A stretch of DNA of 57,741 nucleotides from Actinokineospora spheciospongiae (GCF_000564855.1 NZ_AYXG01000240.1:1-57741), one strand, 5' to 3'. Numbered from the stretch's first letter, positions 1-8,733 are shown. The notes: a model not told the origin generated them from the letters alone. Translations and numbers: made by a program.

Positions 1-745
1 GCCCCGCCCCGCCGCCCAATCCGCCCCGCCCCGCGCCACCGCGCAAGCTGCCCCGTCCAGCTCCGCCCAAGCCGCCGCGTCCCGCCGCGCCGTCAAGCGC
101 CCCGCGATCCGCCTCCGCTCGGCCTTCGGCCTGCTGCGCGACCGCCGCTTCCTGCGCGTCGCCGCAGCGGCCACCGTGCTGGGCCTGGCCACCATCAGCG
201 ACGCGTTCGTGTACGTGGTGGCGCAGAAGACCCTGGACGTGCCGGTCACGGTGCTGCCGCTGCTGCCGCTGGGCACGGCCCTGGTCTTCCTGCTCGGCGC
301 GTACCCGATGGGGCGCATCGCCGACCGGGTCGGCCGGTGGCCGGTGTTCGTCGCCGGGCACGTGCTGCTGCTGGGCGTGTACGCGGCACTGCTGCTGCCG
401 TGGGGCGGCTACGGCGTGCTGATCGCCGCCCTCGCCGTCCACGGCCTGTTCTACGCGGCGACGGACGGGGTGCTGATGGCCTACGCCGGGGCGGTCGTCC
501 CCGAGCACCTGCGCGCGGGCGGCATGGCGGTCGTGCAGACCGGCCAAGCGCTGGCCAGGCTCCTGTCGTCGGTCGGCTTCGGCATCCTGTTGTCCGTGGT
601 CACCATGCCCACCGCCACGATGATCGCGGCGGCCCTGCTGGTGGCGGCCCTGGTCGCGGCGGTCCTCCTGGTCGGCCGCTCCGGCGAAGACCAGACCACC
701 ATCAACACCCCCGACGCCGAGAAGAAGAACGAGGTCCAGCCATGA
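1..745 (+). CDS. MFS transporter, C-terminal part (5' end outside window)
   Basis: The reading frame is already open at the first complete codon of the window, so the start lies upstream and the gene is partial. The first 40 or so visible residues are Ala/Pro/Ser-rich and basic, which fits the central cytoplasmic loop of a 12-helix major facilitator. They are followed by about six hydrophobic segments. A loop with GRIADRVGR, of the MFS motif-A type (G-x-x-x-D-R-x-G-R), follows the second of these. A GTG inside the frame is an internal codon, not the start. The substrate cannot be told from this part. The stop overlaps the start of the next gene by four bases (ATGA), so the two are probably translated together. 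Confidence 0.85.
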   Translation, partial: PRPAAQSAPPRATAQAAPSSSAQAAASRRAVKRPAIRLRSAFGLLRDRRFLRVAAAATVLGLATISDAFVYVVAQKTLDVPVTVLPLLPLGTALVFLLGAYPMGRIADRVGRWPVFVAGHVLLLGVYAALLLPWGGYGVLIAALAVHGLFYAATDGVLMAYAGAVVPEHLRAGGMAVVQTGQALARLLSSVGFGILLSVVTMPTATMIAAALLVAALVAAVLLVGRSGEDQTTINTPDAEKKNEVQP

Positions 746-1719
746 CGAACAGGCGCCGCGCCCTGCTGGCAGTGGCGGCCATAGTCCTGGTCGTCCTGGG
801 CGGCGGCACCTACCTGGCGGTCAAGTTCGCCGGAACCACCCCCGGCGGAACCCCCGCCTCCGCAGCCCCCACCGGCGGCCTCCTCTTCGTCGACATGTCG
901 AGCGGCCTGCACCAGGTCAACCAACTGACAAAGGTCGAAGACCCGGCAGCGGGCCGCAGCCCCACCGACCTCCGCTGCGAACGCGTCTACCGCTCAACGG
1001 GCCGCACCGTCTGCCTCCGCCTGGCGGGCATCGGCCCCTCCTACGAGGCAGCGGTCCTCGACGCCACCGGCAAGGTCACCCACACCACCCTCCTAGCCGG
1101 AATCCCCAGCCGAGCCCGCATCTCCCACACCGGCGAGGTCGTGAGCTGGACCACCTTCGTCACTGGAGACTCCTACTCGGTCCCCGGCGGCTTCTCCACC
1201 CGCACCGGCGTGATGGACCTCCGCACCGGCGAGGTCATCGACTCCCTGGAAACCTTCACCGCCACCCTGGAGGGCAAGGAAGTCACCGCCGCCGACCGAA
1301 ACTACTGGGGTGTCACAGTCGCCGACGACAACCGCACCTTCTACGCGACGTTGGCCACCGCAGGCCGCACCTGGCTCGTCAAGGGCGACCTCCAAACCCG
1401 CACCGCCCACGACGTCATCCAGAACGCCGAATGCCCCTCCCTCTCCCCAGACGGCACCCGAGTCGCCTTCAAGAAACGCCAAGGCCGCCTGGGCGCCTGG
1501 GTCCTCAACGTCCTCGACCTGGCCACCGGCAAAACCATCGAAATCCCAGCCACCCAAGGCCTGGACGACCAACCCACCTGGCTCGACAACAACAACATCG
1601 CCTACGGCGCAGCCCTCCGAAACGCCAAGGTCCCCTCCATCTACGAAGTCCCCGCCGACGGCAGCAAGCCCCCAACCCTCCTCATCCAGGACGCCCAATC
1701 CCCCTCCCCCATCACCTGA
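742..1719 (+). CDS. Membrane-anchored TolB/WD40-like beta-propeller protein
   Basis: A 325-aa protein with one N-terminal hydrophobic segment (about residues 7-28) after MTNRRR, then a Ala/Gly/Pro linker and an extracytoplasmic domain. Repeated blade-like pieces such as CPSLSPDGTRVAFKK and NVLDLATGKTIEIP resemble the DUF/PD40 blades of TolB-type beta-propellers. The start ATG overlaps the stop of the transporter gene (ATGA), which suggests coupling and possibly a role in sensing or binding the transported compound; that role is inference. The second half uses A- and T-ending codons more often than its neighbours. It ends 66 bases before the first CRISPR repeat. Exact function unknown. Confidence 0.7.
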   Translation: MTNRRRALLAVAAIVLVVLGGGTYLAVKFAGTTPGGTPASAAPTGGLLFVDMSSGLHQVNQLTKVEDPAAGRSPTDLRCERVYRSTGRTVCLRLAGIGPSYEAAVLDATGKVTHTTLLAGIPSRARISHTGEVVSWTTFVTGDSYSVPGGFSTRTGVMDLRTGEVIDSLETFTATLEGKEVTAADRNYWGVTVADDNRTFYATLATAGRTWLVKGDLQTRTAHDVIQNAECPSLSPDGTRVAFKKRQGRLGAWVLNVLDLATGKTIEIPATQGLDDQPTWLDNNNIAYGAALRNAKVPSIYEVPADGSKPPTLLIQDAQSPSPIT

Positions 1720-1785
1720 CCCGGAGGCCCGCCGAAAGTGAATGAAAACCGCCACCAAGCCCAATAAAACCGCAGGTCAACAAGC
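1720..1785 (+). promoter_or_regulatory. Short AT-richer putative CRISPR leader
   Basis: These 66 bases between the beta-propeller gene stop and the first repeat are clearly richer in A/T (runs such as aatgaaaacc and aataaaac) than the surroundings. The array decays at the opposite end, so this is the expected leader side. It is short for a type I-E leader, and no promoter could be assigned with confidence. Confidence 0.4.
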
Positions 1786-2422
1786 CTCCTCCCCGCGCAG
1801 GCGGGGCTGTTCCGTCGGACTGCACGTTCGCAATCACCGGGGACGCCTCCTCCCCGCGCAGGCGGGGCTGTTCCCGCCTGCCGCTGGGTGTCGGTGCTGG
1901 TCGCGGTCTCCTCCCCGCGCAGGCGGGGCTGTTCCCACGCGGTGAAAGCCGTTTACTCATCGTTCCTCCTCCTCCCCGCGCAGGCGGGGCTGTTCCGGGC
2001 GGCAGCGGCAAGACCACCTTTGCCGGGCACTCCTCCCCGCGCAGGCGGGGCTGTTCCCGAAGAACTCAGGCACCAGGACGGGCGAACCGCCTCCTCCCCG
2101 CGCAGGCGGGGCTGTTCCCAGCCGGTAGAGCAGGTTGCCCTCCCCGTCGCCCTCCTCCCCGCGCAGGCGGGGCTGTTCCCAGCGGCGGTGATCACCCTGG
2201 CCCGCCGACCGCCTCCTCCCCGCGCAGGCGGGGCTGTTCCGGTTGACCCGGACACCCGGGTAGCGGGACTCGTCTCCTCCCCGCGCAGGCGGGGCTGTTC
2301 CTCCGCCTCCCACCCACCCCCTGCCGCGCGCCCCGTTTCCCCGCACACGCGGGGCTGTTCCGTGCAGCAGCGGGCGCGGCCCGTGACACGCGCGATCCTC
2401 CCCGCGTCAGCGGGGCTCCCCG
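1786..2422 (+). CRISPR. Type I-E-like CRISPR array, 11 repeats, 10 spacers, no cas genes nearby
   Basis: A 28-base repeat, beginning CTCCTCCCCGCG and ending GGGGCTGTTCC with an internal CCCCGC/GCGGGG hairpin, recurs every 61 bases. Nine copies are perfect. The tenth (from about 2334) has roughly five changes and the eleventh (from about 2395) is more decayed. Spacers are 33 bases, with one of 32. The repeat aligns in the same orientation with the Escherichia coli type I-E repeat, so the leader should be at the low-coordinate side and the decayed copies at the trailer end. No cas gene is in the window. The array sits between the stop of an upstream gene and the stop of a convergent deacetylase, ending one base from the latter. 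Open reading frames crossing the array are repeat artefacts. Confidence 0.96.
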
Positions 2423-2423
2423 C

Positions 2424-3140
2424 CTACTTCCGGAACCACGCGCCCTTCACCGCTTTCCCCGTCCCCACCGCTTCCCCCAACGACACCGGCGCCAACCCCC
2501 GCTCCGCCAACCCACCCAGCACCGCCCGAGCCAACCCCTCCCGAGAAAACCCGGGCGCGGGCCCGTCATCCACCCCCACGTCCAACCCAGCGTGCCCGTC
2601 GTGCATCAGGATCACATCCCCCGCCGAGGCCCCCGCCAATGTCCGCTCCGCCACCTCTCCCACCGGATCGTCCTGCCAGTCGTACCCGGTCCGGTTCCAC
2701 ACCACCGATTCCAGCCCACACCGCCGGATCGCCGCCCACGTGGCAGGTTGCTGCGCCCCGTACGGCGGCCGGAACCACCGCACCGGTGCCCCCAACATCT
2801 GCTCCAGCCGTTCCTTGCCCTCCCGGGTCCGCCGCAGCACCTCCCCGGGCGACAGCGTCGTCAGTCGCACGTGGTCGATCCCGTGCAGTGCCACCTCGTG
2901 CCCGGCGGCCACGATCTCCGCCAGCAGCGAGGGCTCCCGCTCCGCCCGCGCCACCAGCACGAAGAACGTCGCCGTCGCCCCGGCGTCGGACAGCGCGGAC
3001 AGCACGCCCGGGGTGTCCTCGGGTACCGGGCCGTCGTCGTAGGTGAGCACGACCTGGGGCGTCGGGGTGGTCACCGTGCGGATGGAGCCGACGGGGGAGG
3101 TCAGCGGGAGGATGAGGCGGCGAGCGGTCTGGCCCAGCAT
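2424..3140 (-). CDS. Polysaccharide deacetylase (NodB homology domain)
   Basis: A cytosolic-looking carbohydrate esterase family 4 protein of about 238 aa. All NodB motifs are visible in order: TYDDGP (catalytic base and metal Asp), HGIDH (metal histidines, HxxxH), RPPYGA (R-x-P-Y), the GYDWQDD loop and ILMHDGH (catalytic His). The family removes N-acetyl groups from peptidoglycan, chitin-like or other polysaccharides using a divalent metal. No clear signal peptide is seen. I chose the ATG preceded by AGGA at eight bases; an ATG three codons upstream lies directly against that site. It diverges from a glycosyltransferase cluster, so a role in modifying a surface polysaccharide is likely but inferred. 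Confidence 0.85.
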   Translation of the reverse strand: MLGQTARRLILPLTSPVGSIRTVTTPTPQVVLTYDDGPVPEDTPGVLSALSDAGATATFFVLVARAEREPSLLAEIVAAGHEVALHGIDHVRLTTLSPGEVLRRTREGKERLEQMLGAPVRWFRPPYGAQQPATWAAIRRCGLESVVWNRTGYDWQDDPVGEVAERTLAGASAGDVILMHDGHAGLDVGVDDGPAPGFSREGLARAVLGGLAERGLAPVSLGEAVGTGKAVKGAWFRK

Positions 3141-3241
3141 GGCGGACATCCTGCCAGGTGTAACGGTGTGCGAACGGCCCCCGATGCCGAACACGGAGAC
3201 CGGGCCGCCGCCAGCGGGCCGGCACGACCGAGCGGACGGCT

Positions 3242-4201
3242 GTGGCAGGGAACAGGGGCGGCCCCGAGCTGTCGATCGTGATGGTGTCCTACAACGCCGC
3301 CGCCCACCTCGAACGGACGCTGGCCGCGTTGACCGGGCCCGCGAAGCCCGCTGCCACCCACGAGGTGGTCCTCGTCGACAACGGTTCCGCCGATGGTGCG
3401 GCCGACGTCGCCGAGCGGTTCCTGGGCGCCGTCACCCGCCTCGGCCGGAACTCCGGTTTCGGGTACGCCGTCAACCGGGGCGTCGAGCGGACCACCGGTG
3501 ACCACGTCCTGCTGCTCAACCCGGACGCCGAGCCGAAGCCGGGGGCGATCGACGCGCTGCTGGCGCACCTGCGGTCCAATCCGGGGCACGGCATCGCGGG
3601 TGGGCGCTACCTGGCCGAGGACGGCACTGTCGACCCGCGCAGTTGCTTCGGCCGCATCACCCTCTGGAGCCTCACCTGCGGGGCGCTCGGGTTGTCGGTG
3701 GTGGCCCGGGGCTCGCGGGTGTTCGACCCCGAGGCGCTGGGGCACTGGGGGCGCGACAGCACCCGGCACGTCGACGTGATCAGCGGTGGGTTCCTGCTGG
3801 TGTCCCGGGAGCTGTGGGACAGGCTGGGCGGGTTCGACGAGCTGTTCCTGATCTACGGCGAGGACCAGGACCTGTGCCTGCGCGCGGCCCGGTTGGGGTT
3901 CCGCCCGTCGATGACGCCGACCGCCGAGGTGGTGCACGCGATCGGTGCTTCCTCCTCGACGAAGGCGGGGCGGGACGTGCTCGTGCTGTGTGGCCGCGCC
4001 ACCGTCGTGCGGCGGCACTACACCGGCTTCGCGTGCCGCTACGGCCTGGGGGCGATGGCGTTCGGCGTGCTGCTGCGGTCGGTCGCGGAGCGGGTGCTGC
4101 GCAGGCCGGGGCGGTGGACCGAGGTGTGGCGCAGGCGCGGTGAGTGGGTGCGCGGGTGGCAACCGGGCGCGGTGCTGCCGGGGGAGCGGGTCGCGGCGTG
4201 A
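3242..4201 (+). CDS. Family 2 glycosyltransferase, rhamnosyltransferase (WbbL)-like
   Basis: A 319-aa GT-A fold enzyme starting at GTG. The N-terminal SIVMVSYN strand, DNGSADGA, a GFGYAVNRG segment and LLNPDAEP (DxD-like metal site) are typical of the WbbL/rhamnosyltransferase group, which moves a nucleotide-activated sugar to a lipid-linked or polysaccharide acceptor at the membrane. The C-terminal acceptor part contains the GEDQDLCLRA segment with the catalytic-base ED pair. The stop overlaps the next glycosyltransferase start (GTGA). Together with the following genes it forms a surface polysaccharide assembly block; the actual sugar is unknown. Confidence 0.88.
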   Translation: MAGNRGGPELSIVMVSYNAAAHLERTLAALTGPAKPAATHEVVLVDNGSADGAADVAERFLGAVTRLGRNSGFGYAVNRGVERTTGDHVLLLNPDAEPKPGAIDALLAHLRSNPGHGIAGGRYLAEDGTVDPRSCFGRITLWSLTCGALGLSVVARGSRVFDPEALGHWGRDSTRHVDVISGGFLLVSRELWDRLGGFDELFLIYGEDQDLCLRAARLGFRPSMTPTAEVVHAIGASSSTKAGRDVLVLCGRATVVRRHYTGFACRYGLGAMAFGVLLRSVAERVLRRPGRWTEVWRRRGEWVRGWQPGAVLPGERVAA

Positions 4202-5049
4202 GCGGGGTGGTCAGCGTGGTCATCCCGGCGCACAACGAGGCCGGGGTCCTGGGGCGCACCCTGCACGCCCTGCTCTCCGGTGCCGAGCCGGGGGAGTTGG
4301 ACGTGGTGGTGGTGGCCAACGCGTGCACGGACGGGACGGCCGACGTGGCGCGGGCGTTCGGGGTGCGGGTGATCGACACCGAGGTGCCGGGCAAGGTCCC
4401 GGCGCTGTTGCTGGGCGACCGGTCGTGCGCAGGCTTCCCCCGCCTCTACCTCGACGCGGACGTGGAGTTGTCCGCCGCGTCGGTGCGCGAGCTGGCCGGG
4501 TGCGTGGACGCGGGTGCGCTCGCCTGCGCCCCGGTCCCCGAGTACGACCTGACCGGTGCCTCCGCCCTGGTGACCCGCTTCCACCGGGTGCTGGAGCACC
4601 TGATGGTGGCGCGGCGCGGTCTGGCGGGCACCGGTGCCTACATGCTCGCCGAACAGGGCCACGCGCGGATCTTCCCGATGCCCCCGGTGATCGCCGACGA
4701 CGGTTACGTGCACCGCTCCTTCACCGCCGCCGAGGCCGCGGTGGCCCCGGGTGCGCGGTCGCTGGTGCGCCCGCCGCGCAGCGCGGTGGCCACGGTCCGG
4801 CGCCGGGCCAGGGTGCGCCGGGGCAACGCCGAGCTGGACCGCCTGGGCCACCGGGCGACCGGGGCGCCGGTGTCCCTCGGTGAGCTGCGCGGCGCCGTGC
4901 GCGCGGGTGAGGTCGGTCTCCTCGACGCGGGGTGCTACCTGGCCGTGCTGGTGGCCGAGCGGGTGCTGTTGACCTGGCGGCGGTTGCGCGGCACGCAGGC
5001 GTCCTGGTCCGCTGACACCACCAGTCGCGCGGCCGAATCCGGCCGGTAG
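4198..5049 (+). CDS. Family 2 glycosyltransferase
   Basis: A 283-aa GT2 protein. It begins at the GTG that overlaps the upstream stop; an upstream in-frame GTG would add 18 Ala/Gly/Arg residues with no domain content. SVVIPAHNE, VVVVANACTDGTADVA and LYLDADVEL (DxD) mark the nucleotide-sugar domain. The C-terminal third is basic and Ala-rich, with a short hydrophobic stretch around CYLAVLVAERVLL. It is translationally coupled to the preceding GT2 gene and probably acts on the same glycan. The donor and acceptor cannot be read from sequence. Confidence 0.85.
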   Translation: MSGVVSVVIPAHNEAGVLGRTLHALLSGAEPGELDVVVVANACTDGTADVARAFGVRVIDTEVPGKVPALLLGDRSCAGFPRLYLDADVELSAASVRELAGCVDAGALACAPVPEYDLTGASALVTRFHRVLEHLMVARRGLAGTGAYMLAEQGHARIFPMPPVIADDGYVHRSFTAAEAAVAPGARSLVRPPRSAVATVRRRARVRRGNAELDRLGHRATGAPVSLGELRGAVRAGEVGLLDAGCYLAVLVAERVLLTWRRLRGTQASWSADTTSRAAESGR

Positions 5050-5111
5050 GTAACCCGAGCGACACCTCGGGCGATTACCGGGAGTCGGTACTTCCAGAGA
5101 ATGAGGTCCCC

Positions 5112-6482
5112 GTGAGGCGTCAGAGGGCCCCGCACGTCCTGATCATCGTGCAGAACCTGCCCGTACCGCTCGACCGGCGGGTGTGGTTGGAGTGCCAAGC
5201 CCTCAAGGCCGCCGGGTACGAGGTGTCGGTCATCTGCCCCAAGGGCCCCGGTGACCCGGCGTACGCCGAACTCGACGGCGTGCACCTGTACAAGTACGCC
5301 CCGCCGCGGCAGGCCGAGGGCGCCCTGGGGTTCGCCTGGGAGTTCGCCTACTGCTGGGTGCGCACCGCGTGGCTGAGCCTGAAGGTGCGCCGCCGCGCCC
5401 GCTTCGACGTCATCCAGGCGTGCAACCCGCCGGACACGTACTGGGCGCTGGCGCTGCCGTGGAAGGCCGCGGGCGTCCGGTTCGTCTTCGACCACCACGA
5501 CCTCAACCCGGAGGTCTACCGCTCCCGCTTCGGCGAGCCGACCGGGTTGGTCGGCAAGCTGCAACTGGCCGTGCTGGAGTGGTTGGAGCGCCGGACCTTC
5601 CGCACCGCCGACCGGGTGATCTCGACCAACACGTCCTACCAGGACATCGCCGTGCGCCGCGGCGGCGTGCCGCGCGGGCACACCACGGTCGTGCGCTCCG
5701 GCCCGGACACCACGAAGATGCGCCCCGTCCACACCGACGCCACCGCGCGGCGTGGCGGTGAACACCTGGTGGCGTACCTGGGGATCATGGGCCCGCAGGA
5801 CGGTGTCGACGGCGTGCTGGAGGCGGCGGACCGGATCGTGCACGAGCACGGCCGCACCGACTTCCGCTTCGTGCTGCTGGGCTTCGGCGACTGCCTGGAG
5901 GACCTCAAGCGGCAGTCCACCGAACTCGGCCTCGACGACTACGTGGAGTTCACCGGCCGCGTCGGCCCGGAGCAGATCACCCGCTACCTGTCCGCCGCCT
6001 CGATCGGCCTGTCGCCGGACCCGCTGAGCCCGCTCAACGACGTGTCGACGATGAACAAGACCATGGAGTACATGGCCTACGCGCTGCCCGTGGTCGCCTA
6101 CCGGCTCACCGAGACGGTCGTGTCCGGCGGCGACTGCGCGGTCTACGTCGAGCCCGGCGACAGCGCGGGCCTGGCCGACGCGGTCGTGGCACTGGCCGAC
6201 GACCCGGCCCGCCGCGGCGAGCTGGGTGCGGCGGGCAGGCGCCGCGCCGAGCAGGTGTTGGACTGGCGCCCGCAGGCCGAGGCTTACATCTCCGTCTACG
6301 ACGGCCTGACCGGGTTCGAGTCGGCCGGGCCGTTCCCGGGCGGCCCGCCCGCGACCGGGGGCGACTCGACCGACCAGTGGGGCAACCCGCTGGTGGACCT
6401 GACCGACGACGGGGCGTTGCGTGCTTTCGCCTCGGCTCGCATGATGGCGCCGGGGGCGGAGCCCGCGCCGAGCGCGAGCTGA
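5112..6482 (+). CDS. GT4-type glycosyltransferase
   Basis: A 456-aa GT-B fold glycosyltransferase. The N-terminal domain opens with HVLIIVQNLPVPLDRRVW, followed by FDVIQACNPPDTYW. The C-terminal nucleotide-binding domain carries DGVLEAADRIV, EFTGRV, and the ...NKTMEYMAYALPVVAY segment that holds the donor-binding Glu of the GT4 family. The GTG start has GAGG five bases upstream. The last 60 residues, after the domain, are Gly/Pro-rich and probably disordered. It lies eleven bases before the UDP-sugar dehydrogenase, so the two are probably co-transcribed. It likely adds a sugar to the same exopolysaccharide or glycolipid. Confidence 0.87.
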   Translation: MRRQRAPHVLIIVQNLPVPLDRRVWLECQALKAAGYEVSVICPKGPGDPAYAELDGVHLYKYAPPRQAEGALGFAWEFAYCWVRTAWLSLKVRRRARFDVIQACNPPDTYWALALPWKAAGVRFVFDHHDLNPEVYRSRFGEPTGLVGKLQLAVLEWLERRTFRTADRVISTNTSYQDIAVRRGGVPRGHTTVVRSGPDTTKMRPVHTDATARRGGEHLVAYLGIMGPQDGVDGVLEAADRIVHEHGRTDFRFVLLGFGDCLEDLKRQSTELGLDDYVEFTGRVGPEQITRYLSAASIGLSPDPLSPLNDVSTMNKTMEYMAYALPVVAYRLTETVVSGGDCAVYVEPGDSAGLADAVVALADDPARRGELGAAGRRRAEQVLDWRPQAEAYISVYDGLTGFESAGPFPGGPPATGGDSTDQWGNPLVDLTDDGALRAFASARMMAPGAEPAPSAS

Positions 6483-6501
6483 GACCAAGGGAGTGGAATC
6501 G

Positions 6502-7818
6502 GTGTTCGTACGACGCATCGCCGTGGTCGGCACGGGGTACGTGGGGTTGACGACGGGGGCGTGCCTGGCCTCGCTCGGCCACGACGTGGTCTGCGCCGAC
6601 GTGGACGCGGCCAAGGTCGAGCGGTTGCGGCGCGGTGAGATCGACATCCTGGAGCCGGGCCTGGCCGAGCTGGTCGCCGAGGGGATGGCCGCCGGTCGGC
6701 TGACGTTCGTGCTGGGCGCCACCTCGGCGATGCGGCACACCGCCGAGGGCCCGGAGGTCATGTTCCTCTGCGTGCCGACGCCGATGGGCGTGGGCGGGGT
6801 GGCGGACCTGAGCATCGTCGAGGCCGTGGTGGAGGAGGTGCGCGAGCTGCTGCCGCCGGGCTGCGTGGTGGTCAACAAGTCCACCGTGCCGGTCGGCACC
6901 GCCGAGCGCACCGCCGAACTCTTGGGCCGCGACGACGTGGCCGTGGTGTCCAACCCGGAGTTCCTCCGCGAGGGCAGCGCGGTCTACGACTTCCTCAACC
7001 CGGACCGCATCGTGGTCGGCGGCTCCCAGCAGGACGCCGCTGAGCGCGTCGCCGCCCTCTACGCCCGCCTGGGTGCCCCGACCGTGCTCACCGACGCCCC
7101 GTCGGCCGAGCTGGTCAAGTACGCGGCGAACTGCTTCCTGGCGATGAAGCTGTCCTACGTCAACGCCGTCGCCGAGCTGTGCGACCGCCTCGGCGCCGAC
7201 ATCACCGACGTCACCGAGGGCATGGGTTACGACAAGCGCATCGGCCAGGCGTTCCTGCAACCCGGCCCCGGCTGGGGCGGTTCCTGCCTGCCCAAGGACA
7301 CCTCGGCGATGCTGCAACTGGCCGACGCCGCCGACTTCGAGTTCCGCCTGATCCGGGCCACCATCGACACCAACACCCGCCAGCGGCAGCGGATGGTGGA
7401 GAAGGTCCGGCTGGCGGTCACCGGCAAGCGCGGCGGTTCCCTGTCGCACAAGCGGATCGCCCTGTTCGGCCTGACGTTCAAGGCGGGCACCGACGACCTG
7501 CGCGACTCACCGGCCCTCGCGGTGGCCGCGCTGCTGCGCCAGGCGGGGGCGGACCTGGTCGGCTACGACCCGGCCCTGCGCCCGGACAACCCCCACCCGG
7601 ACCTGACCGGCGTCACCGTCGTCGACGACCCGTACCTGGCGGCGAAGGACGCCGAGGCGGTGGTCGTGCTGACCGAGTGGCCGGAGTTCCGCTCGCTGGA
7701 CTGGTCCCGGCTGGCTGAGTCGGTCAGCAGGCCCACGGTGATCGACACCCGCAACCTGCTGGACCCGGCCGTGGCCCGCCGCGGCGGTTTCGAGTGGATC
7801 GGCATCGGCAAGAGCTGA
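6502..7818 (+). CDS. ugd: UDP-glucose/GDP-mannose dehydrogenase family, probably UDP-glucose 6-dehydrogenase
   Basis: A 438-aa enzyme that oxidises the C6 alcohol of a nucleotide sugar to the uronic acid with two NAD+. The Rossmann motif AVVGTGYVGL is at the N-terminus, SNPEFLREG and AELVKYAANCFLA lie in the middle, and the catalytic cysteine is in GGSCLPKDT. The C-terminal UDP-binding domain contains LFGLTFKAGTDDLRDSP. I chose the GTG with AAGGGAG at eight bases; a GTG three codons upstream abuts that site. It would supply UDP-glucuronate to the neighbouring glycosyltransferases. Confidence 0.92.
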   Translation: MFVRRIAVVGTGYVGLTTGACLASLGHDVVCADVDAAKVERLRRGEIDILEPGLAELVAEGMAAGRLTFVLGATSAMRHTAEGPEVMFLCVPTPMGVGGVADLSIVEAVVEEVRELLPPGCVVVNKSTVPVGTAERTAELLGRDDVAVVSNPEFLREGSAVYDFLNPDRIVVGGSQQDAAERVAALYARLGAPTVLTDAPSAELVKYAANCFLAMKLSYVNAVAELCDRLGADITDVTEGMGYDKRIGQAFLQPGPGWGGSCLPKDTSAMLQLADAADFEFRLIRATIDTNTRQRQRMVEKVRLAVTGKRGGSLSHKRIALFGLTFKAGTDDLRDSPALAVAALLRQAGADLVGYDPALRPDNPHPDLTGVTVVDDPYLAAKDAEAVVVLTEWPEFRSLDWSRLAESVSRPTVIDTRNLLDPAVARRGGFEWIGIGKS

Positions 7819-7825
7819 GCCCCAC

Positions 7826-7857
7826 GCCCCGGCCCGGCGACCCCGCCGGGCCGGGGC
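7826..7857. terminator. Strong hairpin terminator between convergent genes
   Basis: A perfect 14-bp GC-only stem (arms GCCCCGGCCCGGCG and its complement) with a four-base ACCC loop lies just after the dehydrogenase stop and before the end of the convergent phosphatase gene. There is no T-run, as is usual in actinobacteria. Confidence 0.7.
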
Positions 7858-7900
7858 CCGCCCACCGGCAGGCCGACCACCGCGAAACCGCGGGCGGGCT

Positions 7901-8668
7901 TCACGCGGGGTCGGTGAAGTCCAGGTACGCCAGTGCCTGGTCGTCGTGCGCCTTGCGGCGGGGCCAGCGCACACCGTCCCGATCGCCGCGCTCAGCGGCG
8001 CGAACAGCGTCCAGCAGGACCTGCGGCCCGTGCTCGCTCGCCATCACGCGCGCGGTCGCCCAGTCGAACAAGCCGTAGCGGTCAACCCCGCAGGTCACAC
8101 CGTCCGTTGCGATCAACGCCGCCAGCACCCGGTCCCGCCGCCACGTCCGGTGCACCGCCTGCGCGGCGGCCGACGGCAACGCCTCGGCGACCCAGAACCC
8201 GCCGTCCCGGTTGCGCAGCCGGTCGACCGAGGCCGTGGTCGCCCGCGCCTCCCGGGGCAGGTCGGCCAGCCGGGTGTCCTCGACCACCTCGTACCCGTCG
8301 TCGGTGAACACCACCACCGGGGTGTCGGCCAGCACCAGCGCCTCGACCTCGTCGTCGGTCCAGCGCACCACGGCCACCGTGCTCGACGGGCTGTTGCCCG
8401 GGGTGTAGCCGTTGCCGCGGGCCACCGCCCGGATCGCCCCGGCCAGGTGCTTGACCAGTGGCAGCTCCGGCGCCGCGGTCAGCCGGGCCACGAGCTGCGC
8501 GCCCAGTTCGATCGCGTACGCGCCCCCGGAGGGCAGGTCGTCGCGGGTGGCGGTGGCGCCGTCGAGCACGACCACGGCGTCCGGCAGGACCATGACGACG
8601 TCCTCGGTCGGGCGTTCCCGCCCGTCGAGTCCGACCCCGGCTGCCTCGGCGACGGTGATCTGCGGCAT
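7901..8668 (-). CDS. PP2C-like serine/threonine phosphatase domain protein
   Basis: A 255-aa cytosolic protein. Acidic metal-site elements of the PP2C family are seen in order: RPTEDVVMV, VVVLDGAT (D-G), a SSTVAVVRW beta strand, LIATDGV and HDDQALAYLDF at the C-terminus. The family removes phosphate from Ser/Thr in proteins using Mn/Mg. It is short and has diverged between the motifs, so activity is not assured. It diverges from a small HTH gene across two 16-bp palindromes and may share its control. Confidence 0.72.
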   Translation of the reverse strand: MPQITVAEAAGVGLDGRERPTEDVVMVLPDAVVVLDGATATRDDLPSGGAYAIELGAQLVARLTAAPELPLVKHLAGAIRAVARGNGYTPGNSPSSTVAVVRWTDDEVEALVLADTPVVVFTDDGYEVVEDTRLADLPREARATTASVDRLRNRDGGFWVAEALPSAAAQAVHRTWRRDRVLAALIATDGVTCGVDRYGLFDWATARVMASEHGPQVLLDAVRAAERGDRDGVRWPRRKAHDDQALAYLDFTDPA

Positions 8669-8685
8669 GTGCGCATCCTGCCTCC

Positions 8686-8729
8686 GTCAACCTGGGTTGA
8701 CATAGCCGCCCTCGTCAACATAAGTTGAC
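8686..8729. promoter_or_regulatory. Double palindromic operator GTCAAC-N4-GTTGAC
   Basis: Two copies of a 16-bp perfect inverted repeat, GTCAAC with four bases then GTTGAC, lie with their centres 28 bp apart in the 65-bp divergent region between the phosphatase and HTH genes. The inner bases differ (CTGG and ATAA), so only the half-sites are conserved. This is the pattern of a dimer-binding site, probably for the adjacent HTH protein; the binder is inferred. Confidence 0.75.
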
Positions 8730-8733
8730 GGCC

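Noticed and set aside
1888-3042. A 384-codon forward frame and several leftward frames with repeated APPARGG or SSPRRRGC units
   Set aside because: They are produced by the CRISPR repeats, whose 61-base period cycles through the frames; they have no start site or protein family.
4935-6953. A 672-codon leftward frame under the GT4 and dehydrogenase genes
   Set aside because: It is antisense to two well-supported enzymes and is His/Arg/Val-rich in the manner of GC-bias shadows.
3242-7818. A secondary-metabolite gene cluster
   Set aside because: Only glycosyltransferases, a deacetylase and a sugar dehydrogenase are present; no polyketide, peptide, terpene or RiPP core enzyme is seen.
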